This document shows positions 55,081 through 64,000 of a stretch of DNA of 64,000 bases, piece by piece. The stretch covers positions 40,625,513 through 40,689,512 of the forward strand of contig CM047428.1 in the NCBI GenBank assembly GCA_026168455.1, in the 5' to 3' direction. Origin of the DNA: Theocolax elegans. Lineage: Eukaryota; Arthropoda; Insecta; Hymenoptera; Cerocephalidae. Numbering within the stretch: the first letter of the stretch is position 1; each line of letters begins with the position of its first letter. The notes below the pieces were generated by a model. That model had not been told where the DNA came from, ran no database searches, and saw only the letters and a program-made list of their open reading frames with translations. A program made the translations under genes and the position numbers.

Positions 55081-55153
55081 GACGGCCGGTACCGGGTAGG
55101 TATCCGGTTTTTGCCAGTACGTTCTCGGAGCGGGGTCGAGAATGAGGAACGTA

Positions 55154-58100
55154 TCAAGCCTGCGTACGACTTCGAGTCTTACGCGGCGACCAGCTTTTCG
55201 TTTTTGCGGACGGTTTAGCTTTCTTGGAGCCTAGTGGACGACCCGGGCGGCGTACCTTCCCCGTGGACACGGTTCCGTGTGCTTCCTGACTATCTTTACA
55301 CACTATTTTTGGTGCGATCGGGCGGCGAACTACGAACGCTGTTTTTCGCGGTCGTCCGGGTTTACGCTTGGGGGGCACGGTCAGCGCGGTCTGACATTCA
55401 TTCGCCGGCGCTACGGTGTCTCTCTCGCTTATTTCGGTTACACGTTCGCTCGTATTTACAATGTTTTCGCTATTTGAGGGCGGACAATTACCCGCCCTTG
55501 CGCGTGACTCATCCAACGGTGGAAGAGTTTTCTCGAAGTCGTCTTCTTCCGGGTCTATACCCTTTTGGTACGGCTTGAGTTGTTCTGCATGAACGGGAGA
55601 ATCCGAGTCCCCGTCCCCGTCAATTAACGAATAAGTGTTGGTCCCAATAGCTCTCGAGACCAAGTACGGTCCCCTGTATTTCGGTGTGAGTTTAGCTGAC
55701 ACGTTATGAGCTGCCGAAGAGAGTACTTCGTTACGTCTCCAGACTAGGTCGCCAGTCTCGTATTCGACGAAGCGGCGACCTTTGTCGTAGTAAGTCGCTT
55801 GCTTCTCCTGAGCCGATTCTGCTCGGTCAGCTGCTGAGTCGTGTAACAGTGGTAACCGGTCCAAGCATTCTTTCCAATCTTCGAGTGCGGTTTTATTTTC
55901 CTCCAGGAGTGCTGCCTTTTCTTCGCGTTTTCTTAACGAGTCGGGAAGCATTGGTTGCCTGCCGTAGATCAACATCGCTGGGCTTGCTCCCGTCGAACTT
56001 TGTATCGACGTATTGTATGCGAACGCGATCTCGTGGAGATTCGAGTCCCAGTGCTTATGATCCTTCTCGATAAACGCGATTAACATGGTTTTTATCGTTC
56101 TGTTCACGCGCTCGACTGGGTTCGCTTGTGGGAAGTAGGGGGGAGTAGTCATATGCTGCACCCCGACTCCCTTCAGGTAATCGTCTACGAGACTATTCTT
56201 AAATTCTGTCCCGTTATCGGACAAGAACGTCGACGGTACTCCGTATCGGAAGAAAACTCGGTCCTTTAAATTCTTGAGGATCGTTTGCGCATTAGCCTTC
56301 CTTATGGGTATGCACTCGATCCAGCGAGTAAATAAATCTTCGAATATCAAAATGTATTCGAAGCCTTGGACGCTCCTCGGAAACGGACCCATAACGTCCC
56401 CTGCGACAACTTCCCAGGGCCGTTTGATGGTCCGGCGTCCCATTAGTCCTGCAGGTAGGCGTTGTTCCACCTTGCATTGTTGGCAGATCAAACAACATCG
56501 GACGTAGTCGGCTACATCCCGGTATAAGCGTGGCCAATAATAGTACAAGGCGATACGCTTATATGTTTTCTCCCTACCTAGGTGACCCGCCGTGGACTCG
56601 TCGTGTCCTTGTTTTAGAACGAGCGCACGCTTCTCAATCGGGACGACGAGCTTCCATGCTTCATCATCACCGAGTGTTGCGGACAACATTGAATCGGGAC
56701 GATATGTATACAATCTCCCCGCTATGATTTTCCATTTGGGGAAATCACTAGGGCTTTTCCTGACTTTATCGTATTGGCCCAGGTACCACTCATCAGTAGT
56801 CTCTTGACTCTCGGTCACTGCGCTGACCGATAACTCGTCTCTCTCGCTCATCCGAGAGAGTGCGTCGGGCACGTGGTTGAGTGCTCCTTTTCGGTATTCT
56901 ACCTCGTAATCGTACCCTTGTAGCTCCAGGGCCCAACGAGATAGGCGGCCCGTCAGATTATGCAGATTGCATAACCACCTGAGACTGGAATGGTCGGTTA
57001 TAGCATTGAACTTATAACCTTCGACATAAGCGCGGAACTTACGAATGGCCCAGATGAGAGCGAGACACTCTCGCTCTGTGACGCTATAATTCCTCTCGCT
57101 GTCGGTCATCGTGCGGCTCGCAAATTCGTGCACGCGTTCCTCCCCGTCTATATTTTGTACCAACACTGCTCCGAGTCCTGTGTCGCTTGCGTCACATTGG
57201 ATCACGAACCTTTCGTCAAACGAAGAACGGTGTAGAACCGGAGCCGTCGCAATGAGCATCTTACATTGCTCGAATGAGGTATGTTGTTCCGCTTGCCATT
57301 CGTATTTACGGCCTTTCTTCGTTAAAGACGTAAAGGGCTCGGCGATCGTCGCAAAATCCTTTAAGAATTTCCGATACCACGACGCCATTCCTAGAAACCT
57401 CCTCAGCTGCTTAATGTTTTTAGGAGCTGGGTAGTTCAATATCGGCTCAATCTTGGATGGGTTGGGCCGAAAACCGTCGCGGTTCACTAGTACCCCGAGG
57501 TATTTTACCTCTTCCTGGCAAAATACGCTCTTCTCGCGATTGACAGTTAGCCCTGCCTCCTTGATTCGCAATAGGACCGACTCAAGTAACTTAACGTGCT
57601 CCTCAAAAGTCTCGGACGTAATTATCACGTCATCGAGATAGGAGTATACGTACGGTTCGAGGCTAGGACCGATGATACAGTCTATCATCCGCTGGAACGT
57701 CGCACCAGCGTTATTGAGTCCATACGGCATTCGCGTAAATTGGTACAGGCCCATCCCTGGTACCGTGAAAGCCGTTATCTCGCGAGAGTCGGCACGCAGA
57801 GGGATCTGGTGGTACGCACTACTCAGATCCAGCGTGCTTATATATCGCGCACTTTGTAACTTGCGCAGGATGCTATCCATATTCGGGAGGGGATAAGCAT
57901 CCGGCTTAGTTACTGCATTGATTTTCCTGAAATCGAGGCAGAACCTATATTTGCCGTTATCCTTACGGACCATGACCACAGGACTAGACCAACTACTAGC
58001 TGAAGGTTCGATTATGCCCGCAGCGAGCATTTCATTAACCTGTTCCTTCATTTTATCGCTGATAGCTTTGGATACTGGATAGCACTTTTGCTTGATTGGG

Positions 58101-58648
58101 CGAGTTGATCCTACATCGATCGTGTGCTCTGCCAAGTTCGTGCATCCGATAGGACCGCCACCCGGTCCCAGCACCCGGTCTAGTAGTTTTCGGAGTTGCT
58201 CTCTCTCGGCGGATAGCGCGTCCGCTAAGCCGATTGAGTTGAGAGATGCTATACACGGGAAATCCACGCCCGCCAACTCCAAGGAGACTGATCTCTTCTC
58301 GTCTTTAAAAAGCAAACGGTTCTCTTGTGGAAAGAGGATCGCATTAAACTTCTTAATAAAATTCACGCCTACATAACAATCAGCGTCTAGGTGTGGCATT
58401 ATACCTATTTTGAGGTCGTGTTTTATACCTGCGACTTCAAACGGCAAGTAGGTATAACCCGTGACAGGAGAGAAACGTCCGTCTCCTAATTTCGCCCCCT
58501 TCCCGCTATTAGGTCGCACTGATTTACCTAATTCATTGGCAATCAGGAGGGCGATCGGTCCCATGACCGTTCGGGATGCTCCAGGGTCGTATAACGCCCT
58601 TAAGCGGTAAGGTCCTACGTTTACCTGTAGCCACCAGCGTCCTACGTC
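55154..58648 (-). CDS. pol: Gypsy C Pol: protease, RT, RNase H, integrase, AT-hooks
   Basis: Open from just after a TAG (58651-58649) to 55154; the first Met is at 58564. The protease motif YDPGASRTVMG spans that Met, so the real protein must start upstream, as a Gag-Pol fusion. Counting from the Met: RT with YSYLDDVIITSE, RNase H with QCDASDTGLGAVL, integrase zinc region HDESTAGHLG and CLICQQC. The triad is in AGDVMGPF, LSDNGTEFKN and NPVERVNR, and the GPY/F module is GPYLVSRA. The tail (about 1066-1111) has two AT-hook motifs, KPGRPRK and RPGRPLG. All catalytic residues seen are intact. The upstream TAG in the same frame would block the fusion unless read through. Confidence 0.9.
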   Translation of the reverse strand, partial: DVGRWWLQVNVGPYRLRALYDPGASRTVMGPIALLIANELGKSVRPNSGKGAKLGDGRFSPVTGYTYLPFEVAGIKHDLKIGIMPHLDADCYVGVNFIKKFNAILFPQENRLLFKDEKRSVSLELAGVDFPCIASLNSIGLADALSAEREQLRKLLDRVLGPGGGPIGCTNLAEHTIDVGSTRPIKQKCYPVSKAISDKMKEQVNEMLAAGIIEPSASSWSSPVVMVRKDNGKYRFCLDFRKINAVTKPDAYPLPNMDSILRKLQSARYISTLDLSSAYHQIPLRADSREITAFTVPGMGLYQFTRMPYGLNNAGATFQRMIDCIIGPSLEPYVYSYLDDVIITSETFEEHVKLLESVLLRIKEAGLTVNREKSVFCQEEVKYLGVLVNRDGFRPNPSKIEPILNYPAPKNIKQLRRFLGMASWYRKFLKDFATIAEPFTSLTKKGRKYEWQAEQHTSFEQCKMLIATAPVLHRSSFDERFVIQCDASDTGLGAVLVQNIDGEERVHEFASRTMTDSERNYSVTERECLALIWAIRKFRAYVEGYKFNAITDHSSLRWLCNLHNLTGRLSRWALELQGYDYEVEYRKGALNHVPDALSRMSERDELSVSAVTESQETTDEWYLGQYDKVRKSPSDFPKWKIIAGRLYTYRPDSMLSATLGDDEAWKLVVPIEKRALVLKQGHDESTAGHLGREKTYKRIALYYYWPRLYRDVADYVRCCLICQQCKVEQRLPAGLMGRRTIKRPWEVVAGDVMGPFPRSVQGFEYILIFEDLFTRWIECIPIRKANAQTILKNLKDRVFFRYGVPSTFLSDNGTEFKNSLVDDYLKGVGVQHMTTPPYFPQANPVERVNRTIKTMLIAFIEKDHKHWDSNLHEIAFAYNTSIQSSTGASPAMLIYGRQPMLPDSLRKREEKAALLEENKTALEDWKECLDRLPLLHDSAADRAESAQEKQATYYDKGRRFVEYETGDLVWRRNEVLSSAAHNVSAKLTPKYRGPYLVSRAIGTNTYSLIDGDGDSDSPVHAEQLKPYQKGIDPEEDDFEKTLPPLDESRARAGNCPPSNSENIVNTSERVTEISERDTVAPANECQTALTVPPKRKPGRPRKTAFVVRRPIAPKIVCKDSQEAHGTVSTGKVRRPGRPLGSKKAKPSAKTKSWSPRKTRSRTQA

Positions 58649-58790
58649 CTAGTCCGACTCTACACTAGCGGAGTCGTCCTCGGACGATTTTCCTTCCGTC
58701 TTACCGGTTTTATTACATTCCTCTGTCGATACAACTGCGGCAACTGCGTTCTTCTCGTTGAGTCGAACGTCTCGCTCTTTTGCGGCCTCT

Positions 58791-60893
58791 TTACACGAGG
58801 GAAAGGCCGTTGAGACCCCTATTCCCGTTTCCCGTGCATTTCGGACAGTTATATCGGAAATGACCTGGCATGCCGCATCCGAAACAGTATACCTCCTTTG
58901 GGACGTTCTCTCTACTGAAGTCTTTCTTCTTATTCGGGGGAGACTTTCGTCCGTCGTCTCCTCTCTTACTCATATTACTCTGTCCCGAGCCTTGCTTACT
59001 CTGAGTGGGACTTCCTCCCTTTGTCGAACGAGAGTCGTTCGGCTTTTGTTGATCGGGAGCGTAATTCTTCCCGCTACCCTGTCGGGAGTTTAGTCGCTCT
59101 GTTGAACTCGTTTTCAGGGAGCGGATCTCCTTGAGCATCTCAGCCATTAGTTCGACTAACGAACGGTCGGTCTTTTTAGTGGTTGTTTCGGTTGCAGCCA
59201 CTTTAGGTCGACTAGGACGATCTTGACTTGGTTTCCCTGTCCTCGGTTTGAATCCTAGGTCAGGGTGTAACATCTTCTCTGGAGGCGGCGGAGGTTGGTA
59301 TGATATCTCGGCCTCCAGCGTTAGCTCGGCGTCGCGTGCCTTCTCGAGCAAGTCTCGGATGCTTCGGCATGAGTTACGTTCTATCATACGCTGCAACTCA
59401 GGCAGCATGTTTCGATGTAGTAAGTCAAGTTGTTGACTTACGCTCGGGATTGGCTGTTGTTTTCGTAACATCGAACCTAAGCACGTTATATAATTGCGCA
59501 CGGGTTCGCCTTTCCCTTGGGTTCGTCGGTTCGCATCGCTCGCTAGTCTTTGTTGGTAACGGCGGTCCATGCTGTACCAATCTCTAGCCTCGTGGCAAAA
59601 CTCCTGCCACGTTGTCCACTGGTCTTTATCATCGCGGTACCACGTGGACGCGACACCGGTCATTAGTTCGGCTAGTGCGCGTATTAATTCCTCGTCTGTA
59701 AGCCTTGCTAATGTCCTGCATTCTTCTACCCTTGTGATGAATAGATCAATGCTATCATCTGGTTCGCCGGTGAATCGCACGTTCCATCGTCGAACTATAT
59801 TGCCGATATCCCGTGTATTTGTCGATCCACCGTTGCTCTGCGAGTGGTGCATATTTGCTCTATATGCGCCGCTGGAGAGGTTCCCCCCCTCCCAGGCGTT
59901 GCCGATATTTCCAAACGGTGGTATCGAATCACAGGTGCAACTGGCGCAGTGTGAACGCTGCAATCTAGTTGCATTTTGTGCAGATCGGGTATGGTTGTTG
60001 CAGGGTTGTTGCGTGTGATCCCACGATTCACGCAACGGTGAGGCTTGACTTCGAGAGTGACCTAAGTTCGCGGGTTGTGACAAAATCGGTCTACTCTGGT
60101 CGTAATAATTGCATGTGAATGTATCCTGGATATTCACTTGCTGCCTCTGGTGTCTATCTTGGTGTTGGGCCCCTAGGTCGGGCCCAATATGTGCACTCTC
60201 TGTTACATTATCAATGCGAGTGCTCGACGCGATGCCTTGCCTGTTATTTAGTGAGCTACTCCGTACCTCAGCTATCTGAGTTGACAGAGTTTTAATTTGC
60301 TCATGTAAGCTTTGCAAATAATTTATAAAGCTTACTGGTAGATTAAACCGTTCGCCTTCGAGACCGTCCAGTGACATGGTCTCGCCTATCTGACCGTCGT
60401 TTCGTGTACCGATATTCGGCGATTCGGTTTCGCTGTCGGTCGCCGACCTCGTATTTCGGTTGACCGAGTGCGTTGGCGAGGGGTTTCTCTGGTTGTTGGC
60501 ACTGCCGTTAGTGCCAGCTTGTGGTATTATGTAATCATGGTCCCTACCAAGTTCATCTAGTAAGATGCTAAGCGGGTGTGTTCTATTGGGATCGTAATCC
60601 TGTCCCAGGATAGTCGAACTGGACCGTTCTTGACAAGTTTGCTCGATCAAATCTTGTCTCAAATACACGCGATGTGTATATACTTCATTCTCGTCTTCCG
60701 CCTCTGTAGGCTGGAAGTCCGCCGGGACGTAGTCGCCTTTGAGCCATCGATAAAATCGGGCGCACTGCTCGATGCGGCTACCCGATGTGACTAGCTCCAA
60801 GCTAGTCATCATGTCTGTCCTAGTATCGTTGTCTAGGTACATGAGCCATTCTTCGATTTCTCGGTGACTAGACATGGTGATGCGCGTGTACAA
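58791..60893 (-). CDS. gag: Gypsy C Gag polyprotein
   Basis: 700 codons. The first roughly 340 residues are Ser/Asn/Gln/Arg-rich with no recognised domain. The Retrotrans_gag capsid region is at about 345-540 (NIVRRWNVRFTGEPDDSIDLF, split here as NIVRRWNVRF and GEPDDSIDLF; STWYRDDKDQW; RRTQGKGEPVRNYI). It is followed by a basic Pro/Ser/Lys-rich part and one CCHC knuckle (CFGCGMPGHFRYNC) near the end. It shares the domain with gypsy A gag. It packages genomic RNA. A second Met six codons in is an alternative start. Confidence 0.9.
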   Translation of the reverse strand: MYTRITMSSHREIEEWLMYLDNDTRTDMMTSLELVTSGSRIEQCARFYRWLKGDYVPADFQPTEAEDENEVYTHRVYLRQDLIEQTCQERSSSTILGQDYDPNRTHPLSILLDELGRDHDYIIPQAGTNGSANNQRNPSPTHSVNRNTRSATDSETESPNIGTRNDGQIGETMSLDGLEGERFNLPVSFINYLQSLHEQIKTLSTQIAEVRSSSLNNRQGIASSTRIDNVTESAHIGPDLGAQHQDRHQRQQVNIQDTFTCNYYDQSRPILSQPANLGHSRSQASPLRESWDHTQQPCNNHTRSAQNATRLQRSHCASCTCDSIPPFGNIGNAWEGGNLSSGAYRANMHHSQSNGGSTNTRDIGNIVRRWNVRFTGEPDDSIDLFITRVEECRTLARLTDEELIRALAELMTGVASTWYRDDKDQWTTWQEFCHEARDWYSMDRRYQQRLASDANRRTQGKGEPVRNYITCLGSMLRKQQPIPSVSQQLDLLHRNMLPELQRMIERNSCRSIRDLLEKARDAELTLEAEISYQPPPPPEKMLHPDLGFKPRTGKPSQDRPSRPKVAATETTTKKTDRSLVELMAEMLKEIRSLKTSSTERLNSRQGSGKNYAPDQQKPNDSRSTKGGSPTQSKQGSGQSNMSKRGDDGRKSPPNKKKDFSRENVPKEVYCFGCGMPGHFRYNCPKCTGNGNRGLNGLSLV
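58819..58833 (-). promoter_or_regulatory. Gypsy C slippery heptamer followed by a -1 frame stop
   Basis: GGGAAAC (58833-58827) is in gag phase as ACG-GGA-AAC, as in gypsy B. After a -1 shift only two codons (CGG, GAA) precede TAG (58821-58819). Pol lies in the +1 frame relative to gag. The site looks like a relic of a frameshift signal whose downstream frame was lost. Confidence 0.6.
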
Positions 60894-62117
60894 ATTTGTC
60901 GGTCAGTGTGTGTGTTCGCAAGAAACGAAAATATATATTAAGGGATTCTAAAGAGCGAATACGTTGGTATAGTTCCGTAACTAGATAGTTCGTAATCGAA
61001 AAGGACCGTCAAAATATAAATATCTTATTATATAAATGAGGAAAGAAAGGGAAAATATATTATTGTTTATTTTCAAAATATTTGCGCTAATTAAATAATA
61101 GCTACGGCGAACTATCTAAGTGAAAAAAAAAGTTTGTACTGAACGGAAACCGGCTTGTCACTTTTTACTTGTACAACAAAAATTAAGTAAAAATTAACAA
61201 TTCGTTATAACAAAAAAAAATAAAGATTATTTTGTAAATTGTTTAATTGCAAATTAATTTATAAAATTCAAAATTATGAGGAACATAGATTATTCGATTT
61301 ATATACGTAAGTTTTTATGGAAGTGGTAATAGAAAATAATAATTTAAATACGCGATATCCGTGTTTCAAACGTGAGCGGAATGGCGTTAATTTTAAATAA
61401 ATGTATAATTATTTTTATTTATATATATATACGTCTGTACATACATATAATTGCTTATTCGTAATTATTTTTAAATAATTTATGGTAACTACACAATTAA
61501 ATGTTCAAAAAAAAAGAAAGGTAATATCGAATAATCACTAAAGAAAACAATAACTGAATGGAGAGTTCCCGAAAAGTAATGGTTTGGTTGTTATATAAAT
61601 ACGTAACAACAATCGACTACAAAGACATATGTAATATAAATATAACGCTAATATAACTGTATATATAACGCACACACTGAACCGAATTTACTATCTTGTT
61701 CGCTATACAAGATATTGTAGTAAGTGTGAGAGCGGAATGTTATTTAAAAAAATCAATAAATAATTAAAGAACCGTTGATTCTAGATTGTCTTGAAAAGGT
61801 GTCCAATACTGAACCAATATTGATAAAGTACGAACATGCGTATTTATCCGTGCGAGAAAGTAAAAACAAATTTTACTTTCTCTCTCTCTCGCACTTACTA
61901 TACAAAAATAGTGAGACTGGGAAATACGAATCTCCAGTCTCGCGCCGATGTAAACAACTCGCTTTGTTTACAAATCGCACGCGCGCTCGATACTCTCTTC
62001 GCGAAGTACGTTGGCCTTGACGTTTTCACTACTCGATATATTTAATTTTCCGTTTAGTGAGGTACCCGGTTAGAAAGAAAATACTAAATTTTCTTATATA
62101 ATCCCGTATGCCCAGTG
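60894..62117 (-). other. Gypsy C untranslated leader with three hairpins
   Basis: About 1.2 kb between PBS and gag. Three consecutive inverted repeats lie at 61850-61894 (16-base stems with a CT insertion on one side), 61913-61941 (GAGACTGG / CCAGTCTC) and 61949-61972 (TGTAAACAA / TTGTTTACA). Their position 145-270 bases after the PBS is where packaging and dimerisation signals of retroelements lie. The rest is AT-rich and unremarkable. Confidence 0.6.
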
Positions 62118-62135
62118 CTAACTAGTTGGGCGCCA
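62118..62135 (-). promoter_or_regulatory. Gypsy C primer binding site
   Basis: TGGCGCCCAACTAGTTAG directly abuts the 5' LTR end. Its first eleven bases equal those of gypsy B and the TRIM-like PBS, a tRNA-Lys-type start. Confidence 0.85.
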
Positions 62136-62870
62136 TGTAACGGTGCATGTCGGGTTCTATCGAATAATGCACGGAGATAGCGTGAGTAGGGGTAACCCCG
62201 AGATCGCGCGTGACGAACTTACCTTCGCGCGCGATCGGGCCTCTCGTGCACTCCGTCAACGGCTCGTCGATATCTCAACAGCTACCGTGTACGTTGATAT
62301 GGGCTCCAGAGAGAGCCCACTTCCGGAAGTACGAATTTAGGATTGGCAGACGAGTACCGCGGGCTCGTCTGCTTATCAAACTAAGGATCGGGATTCCTGG
62401 GTGAATACGGGATAACGAAATGACACAAATCAAAAGATACTATGAAATTCAGATTTATTCACTAATCTAAGATATAATAAAATAATTAGATCGCGGACGC
62501 ACGAAATAATACGATCGTTCGGGCGGCCTAAACGCACTCGCTGGGGGTCATATCCCGGACATAAGATCGCGGCACGAAGAGAGCACGCGAGAGTTACCCG
62601 AGTACACTATCCTCGTCGAGAGGGAAAAACTCTAACCTGATACTCGGTGCGTAAAACTCCTTACGTCTCGAAGATATCACTAGGTCGACGGCGGCGTCAC
62701 TCCAATAGTCTCGAGTACCTTCCGTCTCGGCGGCTCGCGTGAGAATATCTCTCCTCGATTCTCTCTCGTTCCCCCTCCCTTCCGTATTACCCGCGGTCTT
62801 ACCCGACGGCCGTACGGGCCTCGCGACGGAGAACCACGACGAGTGGCTCGCGCTATCGTCACTCGTCACA
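62136..62870 (-). repeat. Gypsy C 5' LTR
   Basis: 735 bases with the same ends as the 3' LTR. Followed on the right by the target copy ATAT. Confidence 0.93.
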
Positions 62871-62880
62871 ATATATATAT

Positions 62881-63210
62881 TTGTACATTATATTTCAATT
62901 CCTTAATTTCTATCAACGAAGTCTTTTAATCTAAAAAAATAATATATATTAAACAAATAATTTTTTGTTTTTTTTTTAAATTAAAAATAAATATAGTTTT
63001 ATGAATAGCTTTTAATTTCATTTATTTCACAATCAACATATTTGATGATTGTCGTACTAATTATTGATAATTTTTCTCATTTTTAAATTCGTTTACTTTA
63101 GCTCCTTTTAGAGCCATAATCCACATTATATTAAAATTTTATACTGTCAAAATGACGATTTAAGTATAAATTATGTTATATTTTTTTAAATAGTTTGTAA
63201 AAATTAATTT
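62881..63210. other. AT-rich stretch, nothing recognised
   Basis: No gene or structured repeat seen. Confidence 0.5.
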
Positions 63211-63214
63211 TTTT

Positions 63215-63510
63215 TTAATTCAATATGATCGCGGCACCCAAAGGAATAATTAGACATAGTGTTTGACTTTTTTATAGGTATTTAATAAATTTTTTAATGG
63301 TTTTAAAGTTTAAGTCTGAGCGTACGTCCGTACGTCCGTACGTCCGTATAGGCAGACTTTTTATTTTTTAACTCCTCTTATATCTCTCTTGGCTTTTCGA
63401 AAAAATGACTTTTTTTTAATGAAAGTGATCGCGGAACCACACGGATTAATTAGAAATAGTGTTTCACTTTTTTATAGGTGTTTAATTACTTTTTTAAATG
63501 GTTTAACCTC
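63215..63510. repeat. Direct repeat, offset about 200 bases
   Basis: About 90 bases (atgatcgcggcacc through tttataggtatttaat) recur near 63425-63505 with substitutions. Between them is a run of cgtacgtc words (63322-63350). Confidence 0.75.
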
Positions 63511-63569
63511 GATTATTTAAAACGGTTATTTATTTGTTTATCTCAATCAGCTATAACTGAAGGTAACAT

Positions 63570-64000
63570 TAAGACTGAACATCATCAACAGGAAGGGAAT
63601 ATTTTTTTTTAATTTCGTAATATGGGTTCCAGTAGATGATGCCCCGTCGACCTGGAGGTAACTGTAGGGACTTGGACATCTTCTACGGAAGAAAATTTTT
63701 TTTTTGATTTCGTAATAGGCCTTTCAGTAGATGTTGCCCCGTTAACCTGGAGGTAACATTAGGAACCTTGACATCATCTACAGGAAACATTTTTTTTTTT
63801 GGTTTCGTAATAGGCCTTCCAGTAGATGATGCCCCGTCGATCTGGAGGTAACATTAGGAACCTAGACATCTTCTACAGGAAGAAAATTTTTTTTTGATTT
63901 CGTAATAGGCCTTTCAGTAGATGTTGCCCCGTTAACCTGGAGGTAACATTAGGGACCTGGCATCATTTACAGGAAGAAAATTTTTTTTTGTACAGGCAGA
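63570..64000. repeat. 95-base minisatellite, cut by the window end
   Basis: The unit start cctggaggtaac recurs at about 63651, 63746, 63841 (tctgg) and 63936, a regular 95-base step. Units share gacatctt/catctacaggaa and cagtagatg words. It is related to the 109-base array at 37960 through the ctggaggt and ggacatc/caggaa blocks. Confidence 0.88.

Larger units (their letters stand above)
54335..62870 (-). mobile_element. Ty3/gypsy element C, young, minus strand
   Basis: Two 735-bp LTRs with one substitution seen between them (T at 55022 against C at 62823) enclose PPT, pol, gag, leader and PBS. The target duplication is ATAT within an AT microsatellite. Gag and Pol frames are long, and no envelope gene is present. 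It is related to gypsy A (same gag domain, DPGAS protease, AT-hook tail). Despite its youth it has a stop before the protease and an unexpected gag/pol frame relation. Confidence 0.93.

Overview
This window is an arthropod, most likely insect, nuclear segment made almost entirely of transposable elements and minisatellites. No host gene, rRNA gene or canonical tRNA gene could be supported. The evidence is an AT-rich background, many short repeats, Helitron (HUH Rep plus PIF1-type helicase) remnants, three Ty3/gypsy retrotransposon families, a DD41D mariner-type (rosa-like) element and several MITEs. A hymenopteran is plausible from the mix of elements, but the sequence does not prove it.

Layout. 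Positions 1-2227 (minus) are the end of Helitron 1, with a decayed Rep/helicase N-terminus, a basic ORF and an Ulp1/C48-like protease ORF. From 2228 to 7620 there is AT-rich sequence with tandem repeats, a foldback element (5202-5897) and a 545-bp TIR element. Helitron 2 (plus, about 7.6-22.4 kb) is a heavily mutated Rep/helicase gene. It is interrupted by a 162-bp MITE and by an 8.4-kb composite LTR element (12148-20591). That composite has short LTRs with a tRNA-like box A/box B core, encloses rearranged gag-pol of gypsy family A, and is flanked by one target-site duplication. The Helitron coding tail resumes immediately after it. Next come MITEs and minisatellites (22.4-26.7 kb), then a complete gypsy element B (plus, 26760-36918) with near-identical 1.4-kb LTRs. 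Helitron 3 (plus, 38650-43293) is 5'-truncated and carries a MITE and a solo LTR. Satellite-like repeats follow (43.3-49.5 kb). A 3.37-kb DD41D element with roughly 500-bp inverted repeats and an intact transposase ORF lies at 50923-54295. A young gypsy element C (minus, 54335-62870) is inserted in an AT microsatellite beside it. The window ends in a 95-bp minisatellite.

How the parts work together. Each gypsy element would make Gag and a Gag-Pol fusion. Elements A and B carry a canonical -1 slippery heptamer in the correct gag phase, followed by a foldable stem and pseudoknot, and pol is open in the -1 frame. Element C keeps a heptamer, but its pol lies in the other frame and has a stop before the protease. 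The integrases of A and C end in AT-hook tails, and Gag of B begins with a SAP-like motif; both suggest chromatin or AT-rich DNA targeting. The DD41D transposase probably serves the 162-bp MITE in Helitron 2, which has the same terminal bases. The nesting gives a relative order: Helitron 2 is older than the composite and the MITE, the DD41D element is older than gypsy C, and B and C are the youngest insertions.
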